Shown: piece by piece, positions 9,584 to 17,915 of the stretch
Position numbering within the stretch: the stretch's first letter is position 1
How the letters are laid out: every line of letters starts with the position of its first letter
Assembly: GCA_016789005.1 (NCBI GenBank)
Contig: JAEURA010000026.1
Location: 1 to 38,411 of the forward strand
Direction of reading: 5' to 3'
From: Anaerolineae bacterium
GTDB lineage: Bacteria; Chloroflexota; Anaerolineae; Aggregatilineales; Phototrophicaceae
Length of the DNA: 38,411 nt
Position numbers and translations under genes: made by a program
Notes under the pieces: model-generated
Seen by the model: only the letters and a program-made list of their open reading frames with translations
The model's database searches: none
What the model was told of the DNA's origin: nothing

Positions 9584-12500
9584 ATGTCCGCTGCTGCCCA
9601 AACATCCAACACTCGTCGTCTGCCTGTTGCAGGAAGTGAATTGCGCCTGACGCTGGCGGCGCGCCTGCTGATCGTCCTGGGTCTGGTCGCTGCCCTGGCG
9701 CTGTCGGGTCATCCGGCGCAGGCGGCGACGTACAATGTCGGCTGCGACCCTGACCCGGCAGTGCGCACCGCCGACCTGATCGCCGCCATCAACAGCGCCA
9801 ACGCCACAGCCGCCAATGACACCATCAACCTGACCGCGAACTGCGTCTACTCGCTGACGGCGGTCGACAACAGCAGCCCCGGCATTATCTTTATGGGCAA
9901 GGTCGCCGGGGACTCTGGGCTGCCGGTGATCGCCGATGCCGCGGCCAGCGGCGCCCTCACCCTGGCTGGCAACAACGCCCTGATCACCCGCGACCTAGCC
10001 GCGCCCGATTTCCGCCTGCTGGTGGCCGCCAGCGGAGCCGATGTCACTATCACCGATCTCGCGTTGACCGAAGGGCGCGCCAATTCCTACGGTGGGTGCA
10101 TAGCCAGCCTGGGGACGCTGCGCCTGGAGCGGGTGAGCATGGGAAGCTGCACCACCGTCGATAACGGCATTTCGAACATCCTATCCGGCGGGGCGCTGAT
10201 GAGTGCCGGAATCTTGACCGTGATCGACAGCAGCTTTGCCGGCAATAGCGCCGCTGGCGATGGCGGAGCCATCTATCAGTCGGACGGGCTGACCGCCTCG
10301 CTCACCGTGACGGGCACCACCTTCCTGCTCAACCAGACGGGGAACGTAGGACTGCGCTATGGCGGGGCGATCGCCGTCTACTCCGCCGTGAGCATAAGCG
10401 ACAGCACCTTCCAGGAGAACCTGTCCCAATACGGCGGGGCGATCGCCCTGGACCAGGTGCTAACCAAAAGCAAGCAGATCAGCGGCAGCACCTTTGTCTC
10501 CAACGAGGCGCTGCTTGGCGGCGCGCTTTATGGCGGCAACACACTGGCGATCACCAACAGCACCTTCAGCGGCAACCGCGCCTTCACCGTCCTGAGCGAG
10601 ACAGGGACGATCGGCGGCAGGGGCGGCGCGGTGTGGAGCCAGGGCAACCTGACGATCACCCACAGCACGATCACCGGCAATGTAGCCGAGGCGCAGGGCG
10701 GCGGACTGCACATCACCGGCGCTGCGCTCAGCTCGGCGCTGAAGCACACCCTGATCGCTGCCAATAACGCTCCCGCCAGCCCGGATGCGAGCGGCAATAT
10801 CGTCTCGCAGGGCTACAACCTGATCGGCGATAGCAGCGGCGCGACGATCAGCGGCGTGACGACGGGCAACCTGCTCGACGGCGCGGCAAGCCCGCTCAAT
10901 CTGGGGGCGCTGGCAGACAATGGCGGTCCGACGCAGACCATCGCCCTGCTGCCGGGCAGCGTCGCCCTCAATGCCGGCGATCCCGGCTTCATGCCCCCGC
11001 CAGATCACGATCAGCGCGGGGCAGGTTTCCCTCGCATCAGCGCCGGGCGCATCGACATCGGCGCGTATGAACTCGCCTGCCCAACTTTCCCTGCCGGCAT
11101 CGCCGACGGTGACGCAGCGGGGCTGATCTTCGCCATCGACTGCGCCAATGCGTCCCCGTCTGATGAGATCATTACCCTGGCGACGAACGGCAACTACACC
11201 CTGGTCAGTATCAACAACAGCGGACTGCTGACCATCGGCGGCAATGATTACAGCTCGCAGAATGGCCTGCCGATTGTCCGTCCCGCCAGCACCAGCGGGG
11301 CGCTCACGATCGACGGCGCAGGAGCCACGCTCATCCGCAGCGCCGCTGCTCCTGATTTCCGCTTCTTCCAGGTGGACCCAGGCGGTAATCTGACGCTGAC
11401 CAACCTGACCTTGAGCGGCGGGCGGGGGGCGATATACGGCGGAGCCATCGCCAGCAGCGGCGGCATGATCACCCTGCAGAACAGCACGCTGACCGACAAT
11501 CGCCCGGTCAACACCATCATCCCGCGTGGCGGAGCGATCTACCTCACCAGCGGCACGCTGACGGCCACCGACACCACCTTCAGCCTCAATCAAGCGGCGC
11601 TCGGCGGTGCGATTGCGCTGGAGGCGAACAACACGGCGACCTTCACACGCGGACGGTTCGACGGCAACAGCGCCAGCGACTCCGGCGGCGGGTTGTTCAA
11701 TTATGTCAGCACGGTATCGGTGCGGGGAACCGTGTTTGACGGCAACAGCGCGCGTTTTGGCGGGGCGGTGTATATCAACGGCTCTACGACCACCCTCATC
11801 GACGCGGCGACCTTCGTCGACAATACCGCCAGCGTCGGCCCCGGCGGTCCTGGCGGGGCGATCTACGCTGACACGACGTTCATTACCTTATCCAACAGCA
11901 CGCTGGCCAATAACAGCGCCAACAACGGTGGGGCGATTGTCGCCCTGTTTACTGATTTGACGGTGGTCAACAGCACCATCGCCGGAAACAGCGCTACCAC
12001 TAGCGGCGGTGGGGTGCTCCACAACCTCGGGCGCACGACGGGCGGCGGCCTCACGCTCGCCCATGTGACGATCACCGGCAACAGCGCCGGGGTGCAGGGC
12101 GGGGGGCTGAGTAACAGCGGAGATGCGGTCAACGTCGCGCTGAAACATACCCTGATCGCTGGCAACACCGCGCCGATCGGTCCCGACGTTTCCGGCGCAG
12201 CGACCTCGCAGGGTTACAACCTGATCGGTGATTCCAGCGGCGCGACGATCACCGGCGTGACGACCGGCAACCTGCTCGACGGCGCGGCAAGCCCGCTCAA
12301 TCTGGGGGTGCTGGCGGACAACGGAGGTCCGACGCAAACCCTCGCCCTGCTGCCGGGCAGCGTCGCCCTCGATGCCGGCGATCCTGGCTTCACGCCCCCG
12401 CCAGATCACGATCAGCGCGGGGCGGGCTTCCCCCGCATCAGCGGCGGACGCATCGACATCGGCGCCTATGAGGCACAGGACAGCGCCTCGCTGACGCTCA

Positions 12501-12943
12501 CGCTCGCGCTGCAAGGGCGTCCGACGCCGCCGACCAGTCAACACGTGGTCACCGTCCACATCGAACTGCGACCGAGCGGAGGCGGCGCGCCAATCTGGAC
12601 GGGTGATGCGACTTCGGACGCCAGTGGAGTGGTCTCAGTTGCCGAACTGCCGACGGGCAGCTACACGCTGTGGATCAAGGGCACGCACACGCTGGCGCGC
12701 ACCCAGCCGATCACGCTGACCAGCGGGACAAATGCCGCCGCAACGGCTCTGCTGTTGGAGGGCGACGCCACCGACAGCAACCTCGTCAACATCAGCGACT
12801 TTTCGATCCTGGCAGCGGCGTTCGGTTCGTCGTTCGGGCAGCCCACCTTCAGCGCCCAAGCCGATTTCAACGGCGACGCGGCGGTGAACATCAGCGACTT
12901 CTCGCTGCTGGCGGCGAACTTCTCGCAAAGCGGCGCGCCATAA
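9584..12943 (+). CDS. Giant secreted parallel beta-helix protein with dockerin-like tail
   Basis: 1119 residues from the ATG at 9584, which has CCAGGAG 12 bases upstream; a longer frame from 9476 adds an unlikely leader. Signal peptide with a long basic n-region, then LLIVLGLVAALALSG and cleavage near AQAA. Two large modules of pectin-lyase-like repeats rich in GGAI, STFSGN and NSTIAGNSA motifs each end in a choice-of-anchor-Q signature (DNGGPTQT..LLPGS, then DHDQRGAGFPRI, then DIGAYE). Next comes a ~100-residue beta module with LPTGSYTLWIKGTHTLA, and finally two dockerin-like calcium repeats at about 1060-1119 (NLVNISDFSILA, AAVNISDFSLLA). Probably an adhesin or polysaccharide-binding or -degrading surface protein; no catalytic residues can be assigned. 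Antisense frames are shadows. Confidence 0.88.
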   Translation: MSAAAQTSNTRRLPVAGSELRLTLAARLLIVLGLVAALALSGHPAQAATYNVGCDPDPAVRTADLIAAINSANATAANDTINLTANCVYSLTAVDNSSPGIIFMGKVAGDSGLPVIADAAASGALTLAGNNALITRDLAAPDFRLLVAASGADVTITDLALTEGRANSYGGCIASLGTLRLERVSMGSCTTVDNGISNILSGGALMSAGILTVIDSSFAGNSAAGDGGAIYQSDGLTASLTVTGTTFLLNQTGNVGLRYGGAIAVYSAVSISDSTFQENLSQYGGAIALDQVLTKSKQISGSTFVSNEALLGGALYGGNTLAITNSTFSGNRAFTVLSETGTIGGRGGAVWSQGNLTITHSTITGNVAEAQGGGLHITGAALSSALKHTLIAANNAPASPDASGNIVSQGYNLIGDSSGATISGVTTGNLLDGAASPLNLGALADNGGPTQTIALLPGSVALNAGDPGFMPPPDHDQRGAGFPRISAGRIDIGAYELACPTFPAGIADGDAAGLIFAIDCANASPSDEIITLATNGNYTLVSINNSGLLTIGGNDYSSQNGLPIVRPASTSGALTIDGAGATLIRSAAAPDFRFFQVDPGGNLTLTNLTLSGGRGAIYGGAIASSGGMITLQNSTLTDNRPVNTIIPRGGAIYLTSGTLTATDTTFSLNQAALGGAIALEANNTATFTRGRFDGNSASDSGGGLFNYVSTVSVRGTVFDGNSARFGGAVYINGSTTTLIDAATFVDNTASVGPGGPGGAIYADTTFITLSNSTLANNSANNGGAIVALFTDLTVVNSTIAGNSATTSGGGVLHNLGRTTGGGLTLAHVTITGNSAGVQGGGLSNSGDAVNVALKHTLIAGNTAPIGPDVSGAATSQGYNLIGDSSGATITGVTTGNLLDGAASPLNLGVLADNGGPTQTLALLPGSVALDAGDPGFTPPPDHDQRGAGFPRISGGRIDIGAYEAQDSASLTLTLALQGRPTPPTSQHVVTVHIELRPSGGGAPIWTGDATSDASGVVSVAELPTGSYTLWIKGTHTLARTQPITLTSGTNAAATALLLEGDATDSNLVNISDFSILAAAFGSSFGQPTFSAQADFNGDAAVNISDFSLLAANFSQSGAP
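10739..11071 (+). repeat. Internal duplication, copy 1
   Basis: A 333-base segment encoding 111 residues ending at the first IDIGAYE. It matches 12140-12472 in frame with about 14 amino-acid differences by my count and long stretches of identical DNA. It marks the end of the first of two large homologous modules. Confidence 0.9.
12140..12472 (+). repeat. Internal duplication, copy 2
   Basis: The partner of 10739-11071, same length and frame, ending at the second IDIGAYE just before the dockerin-bearing tail. Confidence 0.9.
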
Positions 12944-12978
12944 GACAACGCAGCCAGATCGCGCATCTTCTCGAAGGT

Positions 12979-13046
12979 CGAGCCAGCGGCTCGCCCCTAC
13001 AACCCCGTTCGCGGCGATCACCGTAGGGGCGACCCGCTGGGTCTCC
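12979..13046. repeat. REP-like palindromic element 1
   Basis: Two inverted arms face each other across CCCCTAC...GTAGGGG. Each arm contains its own short palindrome (CGAGCC-AGC-GGCTCG on the left, GACCC-GCT-GGGTC on the right). It lies just past the beta-helix gene stop and may act as its terminator or mRNA stabiliser. Confidence 0.75.
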
Positions 13047-13141
13047 ATCTGAGAACATTCAGGATCTGACTTTGGCTAGCTGCGTCGGGCGAACTCGGCG
13101 ATCCCTACAGCATAGCGGAATCTTGAAAGAAAACCACGAAC

Positions 13142-13203
13142 GGGAGACCCGGCGGGTCTCCCCTACAACCAACGTGCCGTAGGGGCGAGCCGGCGGCTCG
13201 TCC
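13142..13203. repeat. REP-like palindromic element 2
   Basis: Same architecture as the element 160 bases to the left, but with the palindrome types swapped: the GACCC-type arm is on the left and the GAGCC-type arm on the right. The CCCCTAC and GTAGGGG cores are kept. It is therefore an inverted copy of the first. Confidence 0.75.
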
Positions 13204-13273
13204 GTTGAAAAGATGCGAGACATGGCTATGCTGTCATGCGGGGCACGTGCGGTGAAGAATCCGAGAGCAGCCT

Positions 13274-14089
13274 TCAGGCGCGGATCAGGCTGCTCAACAA
13301 CGGAAGGACGATGCTGAAGGTTGAACCGCCGCCGGGCTGGCTGACGGCGGAGACGCCGCCGCCGTGCTGCTCCACCACCTGCTTGACGATGTGCAGCCCC
13401 AGACCCGTGCCGGGGATTCCTTTGGCGATGCCGATCCGCCCGCGATAGAACGGTTCGAAGATCAACGCTGCCTCGTCAGGGGCGAAACCCACCCCGGAAT
13501 CGGTGACATCGATGAAGGCGTTATCGACCGTGATCACCAGCTTCACGCCGATCTCGCCGCCATCCGGCGTGTACTTGACGGCGTTATCCAGCACGTTGAC
13601 GAAGGCTTCGCGCAGCAGCGCCGGCTCGCCCAGCACGACGGCAGGTTCCCCGGCATACTGCGTGCGCAGCGCCTGATGGCGTTGTTCTACGCGCGCCAGC
13701 TGCTTCTGCACCGCCCCGCGCAGGAGCGCCCCCAGTTCAACCGAACGGAAGGTGGCGTCGCGTTCGCCCCGGTCGATGCGCTGCAAGATCAGCAGGTCGT
13801 CGATGATCCGCGCCGCATCGTTGGCAGCGCTCAGGATGTCCTGCATCATCGCCGTGTAGCGCTCCGGCGTCAACGCGTCCGTCTTGAGCATCATCTCGGC
13901 AAGGTTGCGAATCGCCCCGATGGGGTTGCGCAGATCGTGAGCGGCGATGTCCAGCAGGGTGGACTTCATCCGCTCCAGCCCGCGCACCCGCTCGTACAGC
14001 GAGCGCAGTTCCGAAAGCTGCGCATCGCTGGACGGCATAGCATCGGTCAGCGGCTGAGGATCATCGGGCAGAAACGGCTGTAGGGTCAT
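13274..14089 (-). CDS. Small soluble histidine kinase without sensor domain
   Basis: 271 residues. A short N-terminal coiled coil (about 20-45) leads straight into the HisKA domain, where His51 lies in AAHDLRNPIGAI, a variant H-box with HDLRNP instead of HELRTP. The HATPase domain follows: N-box NVLDNAVKYTP, G1 DSGVGFAPDE, G2 GTGLGLHIVKQ. There is no PAS, GAF or membrane segment, so it must be steered by a partner protein or by dimer contacts. It lies 37 bases after the M24 peptidase gene on the same strand and may be co-transcribed. The ATG at 14089 is kept, though codon 18 is also a Met. No response regulator is adjacent. Confidence 0.88.
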   Translation of the reverse strand: MTLQPFLPDDPQPLTDAMPSSDAQLSELRSLYERVRGLERMKSTLLDIAAHDLRNPIGAIRNLAEMMLKTDALTPERYTAMMQDILSAANDAARIIDDLLILQRIDRGERDATFRSVELGALLRGAVQKQLARVEQRHQALRTQYAGEPAVVLGEPALLREAFVNVLDNAVKYTPDGGEIGVKLVITVDNAFIDVTDSGVGFAPDEAALIFEPFYRGRIGIAKGIPGTGLGLHIVKQVVEQHGGGVSAVSQPGGGSTFSIVLPLLSSLIRA

Positions 14090-14126
14090 GCGCTTGGATG
14101 CCGCCCCTTCGGGACTCCTTTCAGGA

Positions 14127-15353
14127 CTATCCCTTCAGGGGCAGGACAAGCTCCTTGTGAAAATCGGTGAGCGTGATCAACTGTCCATCGCCGCCCACAT
14201 AGACCAAATCCTCGATACGCACCCCGAAGCCGCGCTCCGGGTAATACAGCCCCGGCTCGATGCTGATCACCGAACCAGGCGCGAAGATATCGTTCGACAG
14301 GTGACTCAACGAGGGGCGCTCATGAATATTGATGCCAACCCCATGCCCCAGGCTGTGCATGTAACCCACCGTCGTGCCGGGGTGGCTGCGGCTGGTCGGA
14401 TATCCGTGCGCCTCGAAGTAGGACTGCACCGCCTCCTGAAGCGCGCGCGTCGGCATGTTGACGCGAAACGAATCGATAGCGATCTCGAAGGCGTCCATCA
14501 CCTGATTGTAGGCTTCCTGCACTTCCGGCGCGGCGTAGCCGATGCTCCAGGTGCGCGTGCAGTCGTGGTGATACCCGCCGCCCAGTTCGCGGGGGAAGAG
14601 GTCAAAGACGACTGCCTGCCCGGCGCGCAAAGGCTGCGCCGCTTCGCCCCGGCTGTGGGGAAATCCCCCATCGCGCCCCTGGGCGAAGATCATGTCGGTG
14701 TCTTCGAGATCACGGTCGAAGAGCGCCCGGCGGACGAAGCGCTTGACCGCGCCGATGGTCAGGGGTTCCCCCTGATCATTCACCACGAGATCGCCTTGCA
14801 GCCTGTGACCGGCGATGAAATCCCAGGTCTCGCGCAGCACTTCCGAAGTACGCGCCGACACCGAACGCAGACGCGCCAGTTCTTCGGCGTCCTTGGTGAT
14901 GGCGGCTTCGTCGAACAGCGTCACGCCAGACTCGCCGACGAAGGTATAGGCGGGCAGGTTTGCCGAAAGCGCGCCGTGCAGCTGGACGAAATAGTTGATC
15001 GCCCCCCGCCCGTAGACGCCGACTTTGCCGCCCTCCAGCCCGATGCGCGCCAGCATCCGCGCTACCAGCTGCGCCGCCGCCGCCAGTTGATCGCCCTCCG
15101 CCGCCTGCAAAAGCTGCGCGTAGCCGAGATCGAATTCGCTGATGACCTTCAAGCCGCTCTTGGCGGCTTCTTCGATCTCCATCGCGTTGACGACCAGCAG
15201 AAGATCGCCCCCTCGCCGTTTGAGCGCATAGCCTTTGGTGATATGCGCGCCGTTGGTCAGGTAGTACAGGACCGGATTTTCGCCCTCGTCGCCAAACACG
15301 AGGAAGGCGTCCAGTCCACGCCGCTCCATCAACCCATCAAGGTCCGATCGCAC
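14127..15353 (-). CDS. M24-family metallopeptidase (Xaa-Pro aminopeptidase type)
   Basis: 408 residues: an N-terminal creatinase-like domain (about 1-150) and a pita-bread catalytic domain (about 155-405). All five metal ligands expected for M24 are visible: Asp251 (VVFDLFP), Asp264 (HHDCTRT), His337 (LGHGVG), Glu366 (ISIEPGLYYP) and Glu381 (VRIEDLV). His344 in INIHE fits the usual catalytic histidine. The enzyme removes N-terminal residues preceding proline or acts as a prolidase; substrate choice cannot be read from sequence. Cytoplasmic, no signal peptide. It is followed closely by the small histidine kinase. Confidence 0.93.
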   Translation of the reverse strand: MRSDLDGLMERRGLDAFLVFGDEGENPVLYYLTNGAHITKGYALKRRGGDLLLVVNAMEIEEAAKSGLKVISEFDLGYAQLLQAAEGDQLAAAAQLVARMLARIGLEGGKVGVYGRGAINYFVQLHGALSANLPAYTFVGESGVTLFDEAAITKDAEELARLRSVSARTSEVLRETWDFIAGHRLQGDLVVNDQGEPLTIGAVKRFVRRALFDRDLEDTDMIFAQGRDGGFPHSRGEAAQPLRAGQAVVFDLFPRELGGGYHHDCTRTWSIGYAAPEVQEAYNQVMDAFEIAIDSFRVNMPTRALQEAVQSYFEAHGYPTSRSHPGTTVGYMHSLGHGVGINIHERPSLSHLSNDIFAPGSVISIEPGLYYPERGFGVRIEDLVYVGGDGQLITLTDFHKELVLPLKG

Positions 15354-15432
15354 AGTAGTTCCTGCTTAAGATTCAAAGCTATGCAAAGAGTATAGCATGA
15401 GGCGTTTTTCAGCGCATCTTGAGGGTTTTGCA

Positions 15433-15467
15433 CCTGCCCGGTTCCGAAGGGGTGTGAACCGGGCAGG
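15433..15467 (-). terminator. Hairpin terminator after the small exported protein gene
   Basis: Perfect 12-bp arms CCTGCCCGGTTC and GAACCGGGCAGG around an 11-base loop, 15 bases past the stop. There is no T-run. It shares the CCGGTTC/GAACCGG core with the hairpin at 7913-7947. Confidence 0.6.
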
Positions 15468-15481
15468 AGAGAAAGCAGAGG

Positions 15482-16246
15482 TTATTTGCGGCGCGCGTAC
15501 CAGCGCATCCCGCCGGCGGCGAAGACCAATCCGAAGATGCCTACCAAGCCCTGGGACGCGCATTGAAAGATCTGCGCCACGAGGTATCCCAGAAAGCGCG
15601 AGAAGCTGTAGCCGATGCAGTCTGTGCTGAGGTAGTTGGTCGCCGCGCACCAGGCGCCTGTCGAGGAATAGCAGCTTTCCGACTGCCGTCCTGCTTCGGT
15701 AGCGCAGAACGCCTCTACCGGCGACTGAGCCGGAGGCTGCCCCGCAGGCGGCGCGGAGTCTTCCGGAGGCGCGCCGCCGTTGCGGGAGATGCACTCGCTC
15801 ATGCTGAACTCCTTCGCGCCGGGAGACGGGGCGAGGTTGCCGTTGCTGCCGTAGACGGTGTAAATATCTTCGCTGCTGCGCTCGACGGTGATGCCGCCGG
15901 CGCTGAGGAGCGTATCGCCGATGGGCATGGAGAGCATGAGGGAAATCGGGACCGCGTCCAGCAGCAGGCTGGTCGGCACGCCCCGCCAGATCTCCAGAAA
16001 GTCGAAGCTGCAATACACCGTGTAGTACTCATCCGGCACGTAGTTCAGCCGCCCATCGGTGGGACCGCCCGATCCCAGCTGCGACTGCGCCGGCGTCTCG
16101 TAGATCGGCGGTTCGTAGGTGTAGCTGTAGGTCGGTTCGTAGGGCGGCTCCTGCGCGCCGCCGATCTCGGCTTGAGCATCTGGGATGAGCAGCGCGGCGA
16201 AGGTAACGAGACACAAGAGGAGTACCAGAAAGGCAGGTCTTCGCAT
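15482..16246 (-). CDS. Exported protein of unknown function with C-terminal membrane anchor
   Basis: 254 residues from the ATG at 16246, chosen because AAGGAAG sits seven bases upstream and a signal peptide starts at once (RRPAFLVLLLCLVTFAALLIPDAQA); a longer frame to 16309 lacks this. The mature part begins with a Tyr/Pro/Glu-rich stretch (EPPYEPTYSYTYEPPIYETP), then a compact region with scattered cysteines (YCSFDF, SECIS, FCATE, SCYSS, WCAATN, DCIGY, FQCAS), at least seven, enough for several disulphides. It ends in a hydrophobic segment (LVGIFGLVFAAGGM) and the basic tail RWYARRK, a membrane anchor or sorting signal. I do not recognise a family. Its upstream DNA is a decayed copy of the selA tail region. 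Confidence 0.7.
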   Translation of the reverse strand: MRRPAFLVLLLCLVTFAALLIPDAQAEIGGAQEPPYEPTYSYTYEPPIYETPAQSQLGSGGPTDGRLNYVPDEYYTVYCSFDFLEIWRGVPTSLLLDAVPISLMLSMPIGDTLLSAGGITVERSSEDIYTVYGSNGNLAPSPGAKEFSMSECISRNGGAPPEDSAPPAGQPPAQSPVEAFCATEAGRQSESCYSSTGAWCAATNYLSTDCIGYSFSRFLGYLVAQIFQCASQGLVGIFGLVFAAGGMRWYARRK

Positions 16247-16280
16247 AATTGTCTTCCTTAGGATGATCCATCGATGCTTT

Positions 16281-16431
16281 GAATAAATGACTAGACCAGC
16301 ATATGTCAAAAAACATTGCCGGCTTGTTCATAAATTGTTTTGAGTTTGGAATCGTTGGGAAGATTAACGAATGGCAGCGCGAAGCGCGCCGCATCCTGAC
16401 CGATCAGGATGCGGCGCGGGTCGAACAGCAG
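16281..16431 (-). repeat. Decayed copy of the selA 3' end and its downstream leader (copy B)
   Basis: Minus-strand bases 16431-16281 align along their length with 18075-17916, which hold the last codons of selA and the leader of the next gene. Shared blocks include CTGCTGTTCGA, GGTCAGGATGCGGCGC, CGTTAA, AACGAT versus GACGAT followed by CAAA, and TGACATATGCTG. Copy B has a deletion of about ten bases just before the old stop. Confidence 0.85.
16373..16431 (-). pseudogene. Remnant of the selA C-terminus
   Basis: Translated on the minus strand, this short stretch reads LLFDPRRILIGQDAARF, matching the SelA C-terminus LLFDPRTVLPGQDAALL. It has no start and its frame is broken before the stop. It is a duplicated gene end, not a functional gene. 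Confidence 0.8.
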
Positions 16432-16463
16432 TGGTGTGTCTCTACGACCTGCCTTTTACCTCG

Positions 16464-17855
16464 TCACGGCATCGCCGCACCCGACTGACCGAAACTGCCC
16501 GCCAGCAGCGAGAAATCGGCGATATTGACCACGTTGTCCTCATTGAGATCGGCGCGCGGGTCGAACCCGACCGCCCCCTGCGCCAGACCAAAACTGCCCG
16601 CCAGGATCGAGAAATCGGCGATATTCACCACATTGTCATTGTTGCAATCGCCTTCTCTCAAAACGCTGGTGGTGAGGATGCTGCCCAATCCCGTGATCGT
16701 CTTATTATGCAGCACCGCCAGGGTGTGCGTGCCTTTCACCCAGATAGCCAGCGGCGCGCCGGTGGGAAGGCTGGAGAACCACAGGCCGCCGGTGTCGCTG
16801 CCGTTTACCGTATTGTCGAACAGCACCTGCCCGTTAGCCGTCTTGATAACGATCCTTGTCGGGAAGCTGTACGCGGCATCTGGCGCAGGCGGGCGTCCCT
16901 GCACGCTGAGCGTCATCACCAGCGATCCTGCGGGTGTGACTTGAATATCGATGAAGCGGGTGCGGGACAGCACCGTCAGCGGCAGCGCCGTTTGCGAATT
17001 GCCCTGATCGTCGATCTCGAAGATGATCCGCGCCGTCCCGGTGAACCCGGTGTCGGGGGTATAGGTAAGGCTGGCAAGCGCAGTGTTGAGGGCAAAGCGC
17101 GTTTTCACCTCCACATCGCTGGTGATGTTGGAACCAAACCCCCAGGTGAAGGTCCCATAATCGCCGGCAGGAACCGAAAGCCCGCCCACGCCGTCGAGAT
17201 CGGCAATGTCGATCTCCATCTCCATACCGCCCAAGCCGACATCAATATCGCTCACCGATACGGCGAAGGTGACCGGGGTATTGACCGCCGTCATCAGTGA
17301 CCCGGGCAGAGTCACGTCGGGCTGCGCGTTGACGGCACAGTTGCCGTCTCCGGTTGCGCAGACATCGATGTCAATGAAGCGCGTCCGCGATTTCACGCCG
17401 CCTGTTCCGGTATTGCCCTGATCGTCGATCTCGAAGATGATGCGCGCCATCCCGCTGAAGCCCTGCGGCGGGGTATAGACGAAACTGGCGAGCGCAGCGT
17501 TGAGCGCGGCACGTGTCGTCACTGCAATATCGCTCGTGACGCCGGAGCCAAGTCCCCAGGAGAAAGTTCCGTAATTTCCGGCAGGGACAGATCGCCCACC
17601 CACGCCGTCAAGATCGGAAATATCGATCTCCATCTCCATCAAGCCCCCTCCCACGTCCGGGTCGTTGATGACGATCCCGGTCAGCGCCACCGGGGTCACA
17701 GGCTGCGTGTCCGGCGCGGGCGAAGGCAGGGTGATGTCGGGCGGATCATTGACCCCCGGCGTATCCTGAGCATGAACAACCGGGATGCTCTGGATGAGAA
17801 TTCCCACCAGGAAAACCACAAGAAGCGCACGACGGCGATGTCGGATCGTGTTCAT
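16464..17855 (-). CDS. Secreted two-repeat beta-sandwich protein with dockerin-like tail
   Basis: 463 residues from the ATG at 17855, which follows GTGGAG and opens a signal peptide (RRRALLVVFLVGILIQSIPVVHAQ); the longer frame to 18038 runs through selA DNA. Two tandem ~120-residue modules follow, each with the same order: PDITLP or PDVTLP, MEMEIDI.DLDGVGG, SVPAG.YGTF.WG, LNAALAS..YTP, ARIIFEIDDQGN and RTRFIDI. They look like cadherin/VCBS-type calcium-binding sandwiches. Then comes the same ~95-residue module as in the giant beta-helix protein (SVQGRPPAPD, LPTGAPLAIWVKGTHTLA) and two dockerin-like repeats at about 402-463 (NNDNVVNIADFSILAGSFG and NEDNVVNIADFSLLAGSFG). Likely surface-bound. 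It lies downstream of selA but is a separate function. Confidence 0.85.
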   Translation of the reverse strand: MNTIRHRRRALLVVFLVGILIQSIPVVHAQDTPGVNDPPDITLPSPAPDTQPVTPVALTGIVINDPDVGGGLMEMEIDISDLDGVGGRSVPAGNYGTFSWGLGSGVTSDIAVTTRAALNAALASFVYTPPQGFSGMARIIFEIDDQGNTGTGGVKSRTRFIDIDVCATGDGNCAVNAQPDVTLPGSLMTAVNTPVTFAVSVSDIDVGLGGMEMEIDIADLDGVGGLSVPAGDYGTFTWGFGSNITSDVEVKTRFALNTALASLTYTPDTGFTGTARIIFEIDDQGNSQTALPLTVLSRTRFIDIQVTPAGSLVMTLSVQGRPPAPDAAYSFPTRIVIKTANGQVLFDNTVNGSDTGGLWFSSLPTGAPLAIWVKGTHTLAVLHNKTITGLGSILTTSVLREGDCNNDNVVNIADFSILAGSFGLAQGAVGFDPRADLNEDNVVNIADFSLLAGSFGQSGAAMP

Positions 17856-17915
17856 TATGGATAACTCCACTGCAATAGTCTCTCCAATTAGCATATACCG
17901 ATCTATCATTTTCAC

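Larger units (their letters stand above)
12944..13273. other. Convergent intergenic region with two REP-like elements
   Basis: About 330 bases between the ends of a plus and a minus gene. Apart from the two palindromic elements I see no frame with coding character and no promoter. Confidence 0.7.

Noticed and set aside
10460..11593. A 377-codon minus-strand frame inside the beta-helix gene
   Set aside because: It mirrors the repeats of the plus-strand gene and shows no domain of its own.
13440..13475. A GGTTCGAA-like word that could suggest a tRNA T-arm
   Set aside because: No acceptor or anticodon stem can be folded around it, and it lies inside a histidine kinase gene.
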